Both the position numbers and the translations under genes were made by a program. Shown in pieces: positions 47,630-56,511 of a stretch of DNA of 64,000 bases (positions are counted from its first letter, which is position 1; each line of letters opens with the position of its first letter). The notes under the pieces were generated by a model. The model saw only the letters and a list, made by a program, of their open reading frames with translations, made no database searches and was not told the DNA's origin. Where the stretch lies: NCBI GenBank assembly GCA_943787265.1, contig CALSLT010000014.1:1-64000 (forward strand). The letters run 5' to 3'. This DNA comes from an uncultured Planctomycetaceae bacterium. Lineage in GTDB: Bacteria > Planctomycetota > Planctomycetia > Planctomycetales > Planctomycetaceae.

Positions 47630-48490
47630 TCAACCGGCCACCCGAATGTACTCGTCCTTCTTCGGCGGTTCAGCCGGAGCAGCTTTGTGCCCCTTCCAGT
47701 CTTCCATCCCCTGGTAGACGCCCAGGAACTGCAGCAGCCGCCGGAAAACCACCCGCGGCCAGGTCGCTTTGCCGAGAGGAATCAGCCTGACAAGCCCCGG
47801 CGTCAGAAGGTGAGCCTTCTTCTTCTTAACACATCGAACAATTTTCGAAGCCAGATTCTCAGGCGTCAAAATCGGCGTCAGCAACGGAGCCTTGGCACCT
47901 TCGAACATTCCGGTGTTGATATAGCTTGGGCAAATGGCTGACACACCGACATGGCCACGTCCGGTCAGCTCCAACTCTTCTCTTAGTGAATCTGTAAACC
48001 CAAGCACGGCCCACTTGCTTGAAGCGTAAGTCGCCGCATTGGGAAGCGCAATCAATGCCGAGGCACTCGCGATGTTGACGATATGCCCCTCATCGCTGTC
48101 GAGCAAATCCTGCAGGAAGAGATGAGTGACAATTACTGGTCCGTGCGTGTTGACATCGTAGGTCACCATGTGTTTTTCAAGTGGCACGTCGAGAAACTGC
48201 CCGCCAGTAACAATTCCTGCATTGTTGACAAGAACCTGGATGGGACCGTGGTCTGCGTGAATCTGATCTCGGACATGCCGAACGTCTGCCGCGTCGGTGA
48301 CGTCCATGACATAGCCGGCACAGGGCAACGCTTCAATCTGAAGCTCGCATACAGCCTCAGTCACACGTTCCGGTTCGCGATCGGTGATGATCACGAAGGC
48401 ACCTTCCTTCGCGAAGGCCTTGGCAGTGGCCAACCCGAGACCGTGACCGGCTCCGGTGATCAACACGCGTCGTGATTTGAGATTCTTCAT
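47630..48490 (-). CDS. Short-chain dehydrogenase/reductase, last gene of the lipid operon
   Basis: Classical SDR of 286 residues. NAD(P) motif TGAGHGLGLAT near the N-terminus, NNAG, and the catalytic Ser with YASSK. The ATG at 48490 has GAGGAG nine bases upstream and gives MKNLKSRRVLIT. It follows the aldehyde-dehydrogenase-family gene by 67 bases, in the same direction. Likely oxidises or reduces a fatty alcohol/ketoacyl intermediate; the substrate is inferred from the neighbours only. Confidence 0.85.
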   Translation of the reverse strand: MKNLKSRRVLITGAGHGLGLATAKAFAKEGAFVIITDREPERVTEAVCELQIEALPCAGYVMDVTDAADVRHVRDQIHADHGPIQVLVNNAGIVTGGQFLDVPLEKHMVTYDVNTHGPVIVTHLFLQDLLDSDEGHIVNIASASALIALPNAATYASSKWAVLGFTDSLREELELTGRGHVGVSAICPSYINTGMFEGAKAPLLTPILTPENLASKIVRCVKKKKAHLLTPGLVRLIPLGKATWPRVVFRRLLQFLGVYQGMEDWKGHKAAPAEPPKKDEYIRVAG

Positions 48491-48557
48491 GTCACGTCTC
48501 CTCGAATGATGGAGACCGGTGAGGCGATGCTGTGCCGGCAAATGCCAGATCAGTTCG

Positions 48558-50445
48558 TCAGACCAGTCCCCCTTTCATGGCGTGATAGCCCAAAGTTGAA
48601 AGATTCCACAACGACGGATTCTGCACGAGCCGGCACAGTGACCACGCCACCGACTCCGGCGCCGGATGCGATGCCAGCCAGACCGCCTTCGGAAGTACGA
48701 CCAGCGGAGCTTCCAGAACAGTCTTCTCGATTCCCGTCAGCATGAATGAATTGTGAACCCAGCCGGTTCCGCTTTGAATGTCCTGCCGCGTCGAACTGGG
48801 ATGCCCTCCCCACGGAGGACTCATCAGAGCGAAGACGACTCCCGACCATTGATTCTGAGCAACGACTCCGTAACGAAGTCTGTCGACACACTCCTCAAGA
48901 ACATTTCGTGTCGCAGGCTTTCGTTTGAAACGACCTGGCACCGTGATCGATGCCGCCAGAGTTCCCCACAGTTTTTCATTGCAAAACTCAGTCGCCTTCC
49001 GCAGAAACTCTTCTGGACTGGCAGCGTCGATCGGCACTTCGGCACAGACACAAACAAAGGATTCGCTTGCGAACAGTGGCGAGTCTTCATCCGCCTTTAC
49101 ATTGCGAATCAACGTCCACGGCAACGTTCCGTCTGTTTGATCAGTCCCCGCAACAAACGTTGTCGTGCCGTCTGGGCATGTCTGGCTTCCGGAAACGCCA
49201 CCGTCAGAGGTGTTCCGCAGAAGCTGTTGAGCCTTGTCAGCGGTCAGCCCCGAATACTGTTCGAACCGCTGCTCGGCTCCGGGGTAATAAGCGACACGCT
49301 GCGGAACGCGGGACAGAGCATTCTCGATTCGCTGTAAAAATCGTTCGCGTTCAGGCCACTGTTTCCACGTCACGATGACTCTGGTCGCAACGCAGTTGAA
49401 CGCGGCGTTGTTGGTCATCGATGCGACGATGTTTTCCGCCTGAAACTTAAGTGCGGATTTGGAATAAGCCCCCGGTACAACAACCCACGGCGTCACGTTG
49501 CCGAGTTCGCTGCCGACCGGCTTGTTTAGGACAGGCTCGTCACGACGCTTGCGTCCTTCGCGATCGCTGCCGGCAGGGCCCCCAGACGATTGCATCGTGA
49601 GTCGACTCAGAGCCGGTAATGTGAACATCGTCGACGCGATCATCCGCGACCGCCGCTGCACCGATTTCGGCGTGCCCCGAAATAATCCTCAGCAAATCAT
49701 TCTCGACAAGCGGCGCGAACGCTCGCTCAAAGATGGGGCCTACGCACTCGTTGACAGGATTCATCTTGAGCAGCACAGCTCGATTGTCGACACAGAGTTT
49801 CGTCAACATATCAGCAGCGGGAATACCACTTACGTTTCCTGCACCGAGCACCAATGAAGTCCCCGTGCTTTCGAGCGAGCCGTACGCCGGTGCCAGTGAC
49901 GCTTCGAGATTATCTTCGCCGATATTCGGCTGCAGCCAGGTCGTCGCGCGGAAGCCGATAAATGTCACCGGATCAAAGTAGCCGGGGCACGGCGTCATTC
50001 GAATTCCGATACGACCGTCACTTTTCCGAACAGGCTTTGCTGGAAGCTTCGGAGCCCCGGTGCGATCAATCTGCCGCATCGTCTTCAGGAAAAGTTGTAT
50101 CTGACGCAGCGTCGCCGCCGGACCACCGAGCACTTCCTGAGCACGTTCACGACTGCCGCGAGCGATCCCTTTCGACTCGCAGACAACGTCGACCCACTCT
50201 GGAGCAACGCTGCTGATTCCGTCCACGCATTGTTCAAGCAAGGCAATCCGCTGCGCAACATTCATTCGACTCAGACGGTCACGACCGTCGGTCAGTTTTT
50301 CCAGACAACGATCGAGAGATGCTGCGTCCGCCTGCACGACTGCCGTGCCGACGGGTTTTACCGAAGAGTCCCCCCCCGTCGATGCCGTCGCCTGCTGAGG
50401 CAGACGGCTCGCACCTTTCACAATATCTGGAACGGGACGGATCAT
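48558..50445 (-). CDS. Aldehyde dehydrogenase-superfamily protein (possible acyl-CoA reductase), frameshifted once
   Basis: The N-terminal part (from 50445) ends in DDVHITGSESTHDAIVWG, the ALDH-type cofactor loop. The C-terminal part starts with GSDREGRKRRDEPVLNKPVG and holds the catalytic cysteine in NNAAFNCVATRV. They lie in different frames joined by a GGGGG run near 49580: dropping one G gives a single protein of about 628 residues. It is longer than common ALDH at its N-terminus. Six bases separate it from the ligase before it. Between two acyl-CoA ligases and an SDR, an acyl-CoA or fatty-aldehyde activity is likely, but not shown. Confidence 0.82.
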
Positions 50446-50451
50446 CTCGGC

Positions 50452-52254
50452 TTACTCCTTTAAGTCCGTGGCAGGATCGTTTATGGGCGTGGGACTAACG
50501 TCCGCCTCGACGCCTGCCGCAGAAACTGTCGGCTCCGGGACGAGTTCCGTGTCCCGTTGCTGATCGGCCGACTCTGAATCTATGCGGAGTTTACGCCGAA
50601 GTACCTTTCCAAGGAAGTTCTTTGGCAGCTCTCCAGCGACCACTTCCACAATCCTGGGACGTTTATACTTGGCAAGATGCTCTGACGCGAAAGCGTCAAA
50701 CGCCGCTCGATCGAACTCGGCGACCGATCGAACGCTAACGACTGCCTTCACAATCTCGCCGCACTTGAGATCCGGCTCGCCGACAATAACGACATCCTCA
50801 ACGCCCGGAGCATCTTTCAGCACCGGTTCGACGTCAGCTGGATAGACGTTGAAGCCCGACGTGATCACAAGGTCTTTTTTCCGATCGACGACACGGAAGA
50901 AACCGTCTTCGTCGCAAGTCCCCATGTCTCCGGTGTAAAGCCAACCATCGCGAATGACCTCAGACGTCGCCGTCTCATTCTGCCAGTAGCCGAGCATGAC
51001 CTGCGGGCCTCGCGCGACCAGCTCGCCAATTTCACCCGGCCCTAGAACTGTCGTCCCATCCTCGCCGTCAACAATTCGAACTTCAGTATCCGGCAGTGGA
51101 AGGCCGATCGTGCCTGCTCGATTTGTTCCGTCGAGCGGCCCGGTGCAGATCACCGGACTGGCTTCGGACATTCCGTAGCCTTCGACCAGAGTCGCTCCCG
51201 AATATCGCGCGAATTCGTTGGAAATCTCATCAGACAGCGGCGCACCGCCGGACACAACATACCGCAACGCTTTGAACTGTATGGGACGATCGCGAAGGAC
51301 TTCGTTAAGAGCTGCGAGCATCGCCGGCACGGCTGGAAAAATCGACGGCTGGTGCTCCTCGATCAACCGCAGAACGATTCGTGGCACAAAGCGGTGGTGA
51401 ATCACCAGCGTCGCCGCCATCGCCACGCCCGACATCGCGCACGACGTCAGGCCGTAACTATGGAAAAACGGCAACACGGTGAGAATCTTCTCGCGAGCTT
51501 CGTACGCACCGCCCCAGTTGTAGATCTGCCAAGCGTTGGCGATCAGGTTTCGGTGACTCAACGTGACAGCCTTCGGAGCCCCCGTCGTTCCACCTGTTGG
51601 CAGGATATACGCGGGGTCGTCGAGCGACGTTAACTTCACCGGCTGAAAATCGGCATCGCCAGCTGCGACCTGATCTTCCAATGAATGATGAGTCGGATGA
51701 TCGGGCGCCGGCCAGAACCCCAGTCGCTGGAGTCTCGCAAACGCGTAACCGACCTTCTGCCACGTCGGCAGGCGATCGCCAAGCGTTGCGAAGAGAATGT
51801 GCTCGGGCTTGTACCTGGCGTTGACGATCAGCGGGGCCAGCATGTCCAGAGCGATGACGACCTTGCAGTCCGTCGTCGTCATGAACGTGTCGATTTCTTC
51901 GGCCACCATCAGCGGACTCATCGCGACCGCGATTCCGCCAGCCATCCAGATGCCGTTCAGGACGGATAGATACTCGGGCAGATTCGGAAGCAGCACGCCG
52001 ACGCGATCACCCGGCTTCACACCAAACTTCACGAGAGCAGACGCGGTGCGGTGAGCGTTCTCGGAAAGTTCGCGATAGGTCACCGTCTGCTTGTAATAGT
52101 GGCAGGCGATCCGGTCGGGATGCCGCGAAGCGGTTCGCTCAAGCAGGCCCCAGGCATGGAGCTCGGGGTAGTCCAATGTTCGCGGCACAACGTCTGGATA
52201 GTGATCCAGCCACGGCCGGTCGGACGTATCGAAAGTTTGCAGAGTTTTCGTCAT
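50452..52254 (-). CDS. Long-chain acyl-CoA synthetase (AMP-dependent)
   Basis: A 600-residue ANL-family enzyme. The P-loop-like motif is LPTGGTTGAPKAVTLSHRNL; the A5 and A8 regions are VEGYGMSEASPV and YTGDMGTCDEDGFFRVVDRK; the C-terminal Lys is in GELPKNFLGKVLRRKL. It activates fatty acids to acyl-CoA. A related gene is at 56512-58245. A tail of about 30 residues beyond the catalytic Lys is rich in Glu and Pro. Confidence 0.92.
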   Translation of the reverse strand: MTKTLQTFDTSDRPWLDHYPDVVPRTLDYPELHAWGLLERTASRHPDRIACHYYKQTVTYRELSENAHRTASALVKFGVKPGDRVGVLLPNLPEYLSVLNGIWMAGGIAVAMSPLMVAEEIDTFMTTTDCKVVIALDMLAPLIVNARYKPEHILFATLGDRLPTWQKVGYAFARLQRLGFWPAPDHPTHHSLEDQVAAGDADFQPVKLTSLDDPAYILPTGGTTGAPKAVTLSHRNLIANAWQIYNWGGAYEAREKILTVLPFFHSYGLTSCAMSGVAMAATLVIHHRFVPRIVLRLIEEHQPSIFPAVPAMLAALNEVLRDRPIQFKALRYVVSGGAPLSDEISNEFARYSGATLVEGYGMSEASPVICTGPLDGTNRAGTIGLPLPDTEVRIVDGEDGTTVLGPGEIGELVARGPQVMLGYWQNETATSEVIRDGWLYTGDMGTCDEDGFFRVVDRKKDLVITSGFNVYPADVEPVLKDAPGVEDVVIVGEPDLKCGEIVKAVVSVRSVAEFDRAAFDAFASEHLAKYKRPRIVEVVAGELPKNFLGKVLRRKLRIDSESADQQRDTELVPEPTVSAAGVEADVSPTPINDPATDLKE

Positions 52255-52626
52255 GTCGGGCTCCCGATGTCGTCAAGCTGGCTCAATCAAGAGTCAGCCG
52301 GACGGGGTGGGATGGTCCCGTATCACGACTGCCGAACGGCAGTCTTCGGAACTGAAAATGAAGTGCGACCGCTCTGTCTCAAAATTCGACAGAACACTCG
52401 CTCGGCATTTTCCAGCTCCGCCGCAATCTGCATCAGCAGCTAAGAAGTGACTTTCTAATCTAGGCCAGAGTTATCTACGCATCCCAATAGAAACGTCGCT
52501 AACTGAATCCGATCGCCAGGGCCGGTCCAGGACTTTTCTCATTTTCCTCAAAAACCGGAGTTGACAGGTGGTGCCAGTCAGTCCGCCAAATCGAAGACCG
52601 GCACGACCGACGTCATGGCTTTTTCG

Positions 52627-54825
52627 TTATCCCGCGACGCGTGAAGCCTCCATTGAATTGTTGTTGTCATTCAAGGTTGAACCGGCATCAGAAAAACTAC
52701 CGCGACGAGCACACTCGACCAGAGCGTCAGACGGCGCAAGATGCGAATGCACCTTTGCCAGCTCCTGAAGGCCGTCAACGACTTTCTGAATGCCGATACT
52801 TTGAGCGTACTGAAGCGGACCGCCTCTGAACGGAGCGAAACCCGTCCCGAAGACCATTGCCAGGTCGATGTCTTCCGGACGCCGCGCGACACCTTCAGCC
52901 AGACAGATGGCTGCTTCGTTGATGACTGGAAAAACGAGCCGCTGTGCAATCGCCTCTCGACTTAGCCGAGCCCCCGATGCAGCACCATTCGCGATTCTTA
53001 GTTCAGCAATCGATCGAAGAACTGATTCCTGTACTGCTTTCCCGCCTTTGACCAGCAGTTTGGGTTGCGATCCAAGTTTCTCGCGGAGCTGCTTCAGTGC
53101 CCCCCAAATCGCGGCCGGCTTCATCCGCTCGCCATACGCCTCGTACAGGTTGTCGGCCACGTGCGCCGCAACATCGAGTCCCACCAGATCACTCAAAGCC
53201 AGAGGTCCCATCGGCATTCCGAAGTCGACTGCCGCCTTGTCGATTTCCATCGGATCGGAAACTTCCGCCAGAAGAAATCCCGCTTCGTTCATGTATGGAC
53301 CGAGCAGGCGATTCACGAGGAAGCCGGCACAATCACCAACGACCACCGGCGTTTTGCCCAATCTTTGCACGACGGCAAACGCCTTCGCTAACGCCTCATC
53401 ACTCGTCTGCTCTGTTCTGATGACTTCGACAAGAGGCATCTGATGGGGCGGATTGAAAAAGTGCAAACCGACAACGCGTTCAGGATGCGGAACGCCCTTC
53501 GCAACATCGCTGACCAGCAGAGAACTCGTGTTTGTCGCCAGGACGGTTTCGCGATTCGTCGCCTCGGCCAGTTCAGCAAACACTTGACGCTTGATGTCCG
53601 GCACCTCGACCACAGCCTCAATCACGACGTCTGCGTTGTTCAAACCTCGATAGTCGGTTGTCGGGCTGAGTCGGTCGAAGACTTCTTCCGCCTGCCTCTT
53701 CGTGAGTTTCTTTCGCTGCGTATCTTTGGCCAGAAGTTTGCGGACCGTCTTCACGCCGTTCGCAACGAAATCCGGCTTGATATCTTTCAGCCTCGTGGCA
53801 ACTCCCTTTCGAGCAAGCAGCAAAGCAATCCCCGCTCCCATCGCTCCGGCCCCAATCACTGCTGCCTGCTTAAGCTCTTTCGAATCAAACGTCGCCTTGA
53901 GTTCTTCTGGCGGCTTCTTCGCTTCTTCGGAAAGGAAGAACAGCCGAATGCACTCTCGCGTGACCGGGTTGGCGGCCAACTCCGAAATCCCAGCGGCCTC
54001 GATCCTGAATCGTCGCTTGTCGTCCGCACCAAGCCCTTGTTGAAAGGTCTCGATAATCATCAACGGTGCCGGGTAATGGCCATGTGTTTTCGCCATGACC
54101 TGCTCGCGTGCCTTCTTCAAAGCAAACTTCTTTGCAGCCACCGTCCCTTCAAGAAACTTCTGCCAGCCTGGCTTCTTTGACTTGCGAAACAGCTTCGATG
54201 CCGAGCCGAACTCGTGATGCGTCTTCAGAATTTTCTCGCCCACATTCTTCAACGCTTCGGGCGGAACGACTTCGTGAACAACGCCTTTTGAGCGAGCCTG
54301 AAATCCTCCCAACTGCCGACCGGACAGTACGAGCGGCAAAGCGTCGATCAGACCAATCTGCCGCGGCAGTCGGACAGTGCCGCCCCAACCGGGCAGCAAT
54401 CCGAGCTGCACTTCCGGGAGGCCTAGTTTCGTTTTTTCATGCGTACTGGCGACTCGGTATCTGCAGGCAAGTGCAAATTCCAATCCGCCTCCGAGGCAGG
54501 CACCGGAAATCAACGCGACCGTTGGCACCTTCAAATCTTCAAGCTCCTGAAAGACGCTCTGTCCGAACGTTGAGACTTCCTCCGCCGCGGCTTTGTCGGT
54601 CAGGTCCTCGAATTCCGTGATGTCTGCTCCGGCGATGAAGACGCCGCGTTTGCCACTTTGAAACAGAACACCTCGAATTGATGAGTCGTCCCTGACAGAT
54701 TGAACCAGTTCGCGAAGTTCTTCCATGATCGACCGCGACAGGGCGTTCACTGGTCGATCTTTGCGGTCGATGGTGACTCGCAAGATTCCGTCGTCCGATT
54801 TTTCTGAATGCCACATGTCAGTCAT
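52627..54825 (-). CDS. fadJ: FadJ-like multifunctional beta-oxidation enzyme (enoyl-CoA hydratase / 3-hydroxyacyl-CoA dehydrogenase)
   Basis: About 732 residues. The N-terminal hydratase domain has ISGACLGGGLEFALACRY with its Glu and GLPEVQLGLLPGWGG with the second catalytic Glu. The dehydrogenase part has the NAD motif VIGAGAMGAGIALLLARKG and the catalytic His in VGLHFFNPPHQMPLVEV. It carries out two consecutive steps of fatty-acid beta-oxidation. GAGGA lies seven bases before the ATG at 54825. The neighbouring thiolase at 55033-56322 performs the last step. Confidence 0.93.
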   Translation of the reverse strand: MTDMWHSEKSDDGILRVTIDRKDRPVNALSRSIMEELRELVQSVRDDSSIRGVLFQSGKRGVFIAGADITEFEDLTDKAAAEEVSTFGQSVFQELEDLKVPTVALISGACLGGGLEFALACRYRVASTHEKTKLGLPEVQLGLLPGWGGTVRLPRQIGLIDALPLVLSGRQLGGFQARSKGVVHEVVPPEALKNVGEKILKTHHEFGSASKLFRKSKKPGWQKFLEGTVAAKKFALKKAREQVMAKTHGHYPAPLMIIETFQQGLGADDKRRFRIEAAGISELAANPVTRECIRLFFLSEEAKKPPEELKATFDSKELKQAAVIGAGAMGAGIALLLARKGVATRLKDIKPDFVANGVKTVRKLLAKDTQRKKLTKRQAEEVFDRLSPTTDYRGLNNADVVIEAVVEVPDIKRQVFAELAEATNRETVLATNTSSLLVSDVAKGVPHPERVVGLHFFNPPHQMPLVEVIRTEQTSDEALAKAFAVVQRLGKTPVVVGDCAGFLVNRLLGPYMNEAGFLLAEVSDPMEIDKAAVDFGMPMGPLALSDLVGLDVAAHVADNLYEAYGERMKPAAIWGALKQLREKLGSQPKLLVKGGKAVQESVLRSIAELRIANGAASGARLSREAIAQRLVFPVINEAAICLAEGVARRPEDIDLAMVFGTGFAPFRGGPLQYAQSIGIQKVVDGLQELAKVHSHLAPSDALVECARRGSFSDAGSTLNDNNNSMEASRVAG

Positions 54826-54864
54826 GAATCCGTCCTCGATACACAAAACACTTTTCTGAACATC

Positions 54865-55005
54865 ACCTCTCCCGCTTGCGGGAGAGGTCGGCCTCTCAGG
54901 GCCGAGTGAGGGTTTTCGTTCTGAAATAACCTGTCATCTCGCCTCGCACTTAACTCCCCCTCACCCGCGGCTGAGACCGCGACCTCTCCCCCAAGGGGGA
55001 GAGGT
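54865..55005. repeat. Intergenic CT/GA-rich inverted repeat (REP-like)
   Basis: Two hairpins flank the element: ACCTCTCCC/GGGAGAGGT (54865-54873, 54880-54888) and ACCTCTCCCCC/GGGGGAGAGGT (54982-54992, 54995-55005). The parts between them are also complementary (CCTCTCAGGGCCGAGTGAGGG against CCCTCACCCGCGGCTGAG). Such CTCTCCC elements occur in many copies in a number of genomes. This one lies in the operon between fadJ and the thiolase. Confidence 0.7.
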
Positions 55006-55032
55006 GAATTGGCTCTGTAAGCCGCGTCTTCA

Positions 55033-56322
55033 TCATGCCGCCGTTCGTTCCACGATCGCCGCACCACCCTGCCCACCACCGATGCACAGCGTTGCCAGGC
55101 CGACGTTTTGATCACGCCGCTCCAGTTCACCGAGCAGTGTGAGAATCAGGCGTGCTCCGGTTGCTCCGACTGGATGCCCGATCGCTATCGCCCCGCCATT
55201 AACATTCAACTTGTCTTCGTCGATTGGGCGTAGTCGTGATGCGGCGTCTGAGTCCTCGCAGTCTTCGGGTGGACTTTCGAAGCCCTTCAGACAGGCGAGT
55301 ACCTGCGCGGCGAAGGCTTCGTTCAGCTCGACGAGGTCGACATCGTCCATCGTCATGCCTGCCGATTTGAGCGCCTTTGCCGAAGAGTAGACCGGACCGA
55401 GTCCCATTCTTGACGGATCGCAACCAGCGAACTCGGCCGAGCGAATCCGACCAATCGGCTCCAGGCCAAGCGACTTTGCGTAGTCGGCTTCCATGAGCAG
55501 CAACGCCGCCGCACCGTCGGTAACGCCGCACGAATTCCCAATTGTGACGCTGCCCCATTTTCGATCGAAGTACGGTTTCATCTTTCCGAGCGCCGCCATG
55601 CTTTGACCGGCTCGCGGGCCGATATCCTGCTCGATCGTTTCCGACTTTGGCTGCGGATAGAGCGTCATCGTCTCGTCAGAAAGCCGTCCTTCCTTCCACG
55701 CGTTGACGGCCTTCTCGTGGCTGCGAACGGCGAACTGGTCCTGATCGTCTCGCGAAATTCCGTACTCGCGAGCCAGCTTCTCCGCCGTGTCACCCATCAT
55801 CAAATCCGAAACCGGATCAGTCAGTCCGAGTTTCAAGCCAATAAGCGGTGCGAAATCGCTTGGGCGAAACTTTGCGATCCCCCCCAGCTTCTGTCCTGCC
55901 GTTTTTGCTTTGGAAAGCTTCAGCAGCTTTTCTCCAAACCGCTTTCGAAACAGCAGTGGAACGTTGCTCATTGAGTCGACACCGACCGCGACGACAGACT
56001 TGACCGCTCCGCTGGTAATTCTCGCCGCGGCCTGAGTCACACTTTCCATACCGCTCGCGCAGTTTCGGTTGACCGTGTGAGCAATGCGGTCTTTTGGAAT
56101 GCCCGCTCGCAGAGCAATAACACGAGCGACGTTGGCGGCATCAACGGGCGACGCCACGTTCCCGGCGATCAGCTCGTCGATATCTTCGGGCGAAACTCCG
56201 CATCGATAAAGCAGTTCCTGGACGACCAGTCGGCCAAGCTCCGGAGCGGGAGTCCCAATCAGGTTGGCCCCAGCTTTCACAAACGGGGTCCGCACTCCGC
56301 CAACGATTACTGCTTCCGCCAT
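55033..56322 (-). CDS. fadI: Acetyl-CoA C-acyltransferase (thiolase)
   Basis: A 429-residue thiolase. The active-site Cys is in NRNCASGMESVTQ, the other catalytic residues in LNEAFAAQVL, AIGHPVGATGAR and LCIGGGQGGAAIVE. The ATG at 56322 with AAGGAG seven bases upstream is preferred over upstream in-frame ATGs. It performs the thiolytic step of beta-oxidation together with the fadJ product; the pair resembles FadI/FadJ. The symbol is by similarity and context. Confidence 0.9.
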   Translation of the reverse strand: MAEAVIVGGVRTPFVKAGANLIGTPAPELGRLVVQELLYRCGVSPEDIDELIAGNVASPVDAANVARVIALRAGIPKDRIAHTVNRNCASGMESVTQAAARITSGAVKSVVAVGVDSMSNVPLLFRKRFGEKLLKLSKAKTAGQKLGGIAKFRPSDFAPLIGLKLGLTDPVSDLMMGDTAEKLAREYGISRDDQDQFAVRSHEKAVNAWKEGRLSDETMTLYPQPKSETIEQDIGPRAGQSMAALGKMKPYFDRKWGSVTIGNSCGVTDGAAALLLMEADYAKSLGLEPIGRIRSAEFAGCDPSRMGLGPVYSSAKALKSAGMTMDDVDLVELNEAFAAQVLACLKGFESPPEDCEDSDAASRLRPIDEDKLNVNGGAIAIGHPVGATGARLILTLLGELERRDQNVGLATLCIGGGQGGAAIVERTAA

Positions 56323-56350
56323 GACATTCTCCTTCGTCATGAAAGGTTCA

Positions 56351-56422
56351 GCCACCGAGAGCAAAGAGGCCACGGAGTTGCTCTGTCAAATTAGTCTCCG
56401 TGACGTCTGTGCTCTCTGTGGC
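56351..56422. repeat. Intergenic inverted repeat in the thiolase leader
   Basis: GCCACCGAGAGC (56351-56362) and GCTCTCTGTGGC (56411-56422) pair at 11 of 12 positions; CACGGAG (56371-56377) and CTCCGTG (56395-56401) pair inside. A related, weaker copy lies at 58858-58906. It is a repeat of the type scattered between planctomycete genes. A hairpin here could affect the downstream thiolase mRNA. Confidence 0.65.
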
Positions 56423-56511
56423 TTTTTGCCTGTCAGGTAGTTTTGCCTTTTTCGCAGTAAGTATTGTTCGTTGTTTGAGAATCTGACGGAACACCGGTTT
56501 TCCGGAACGGT

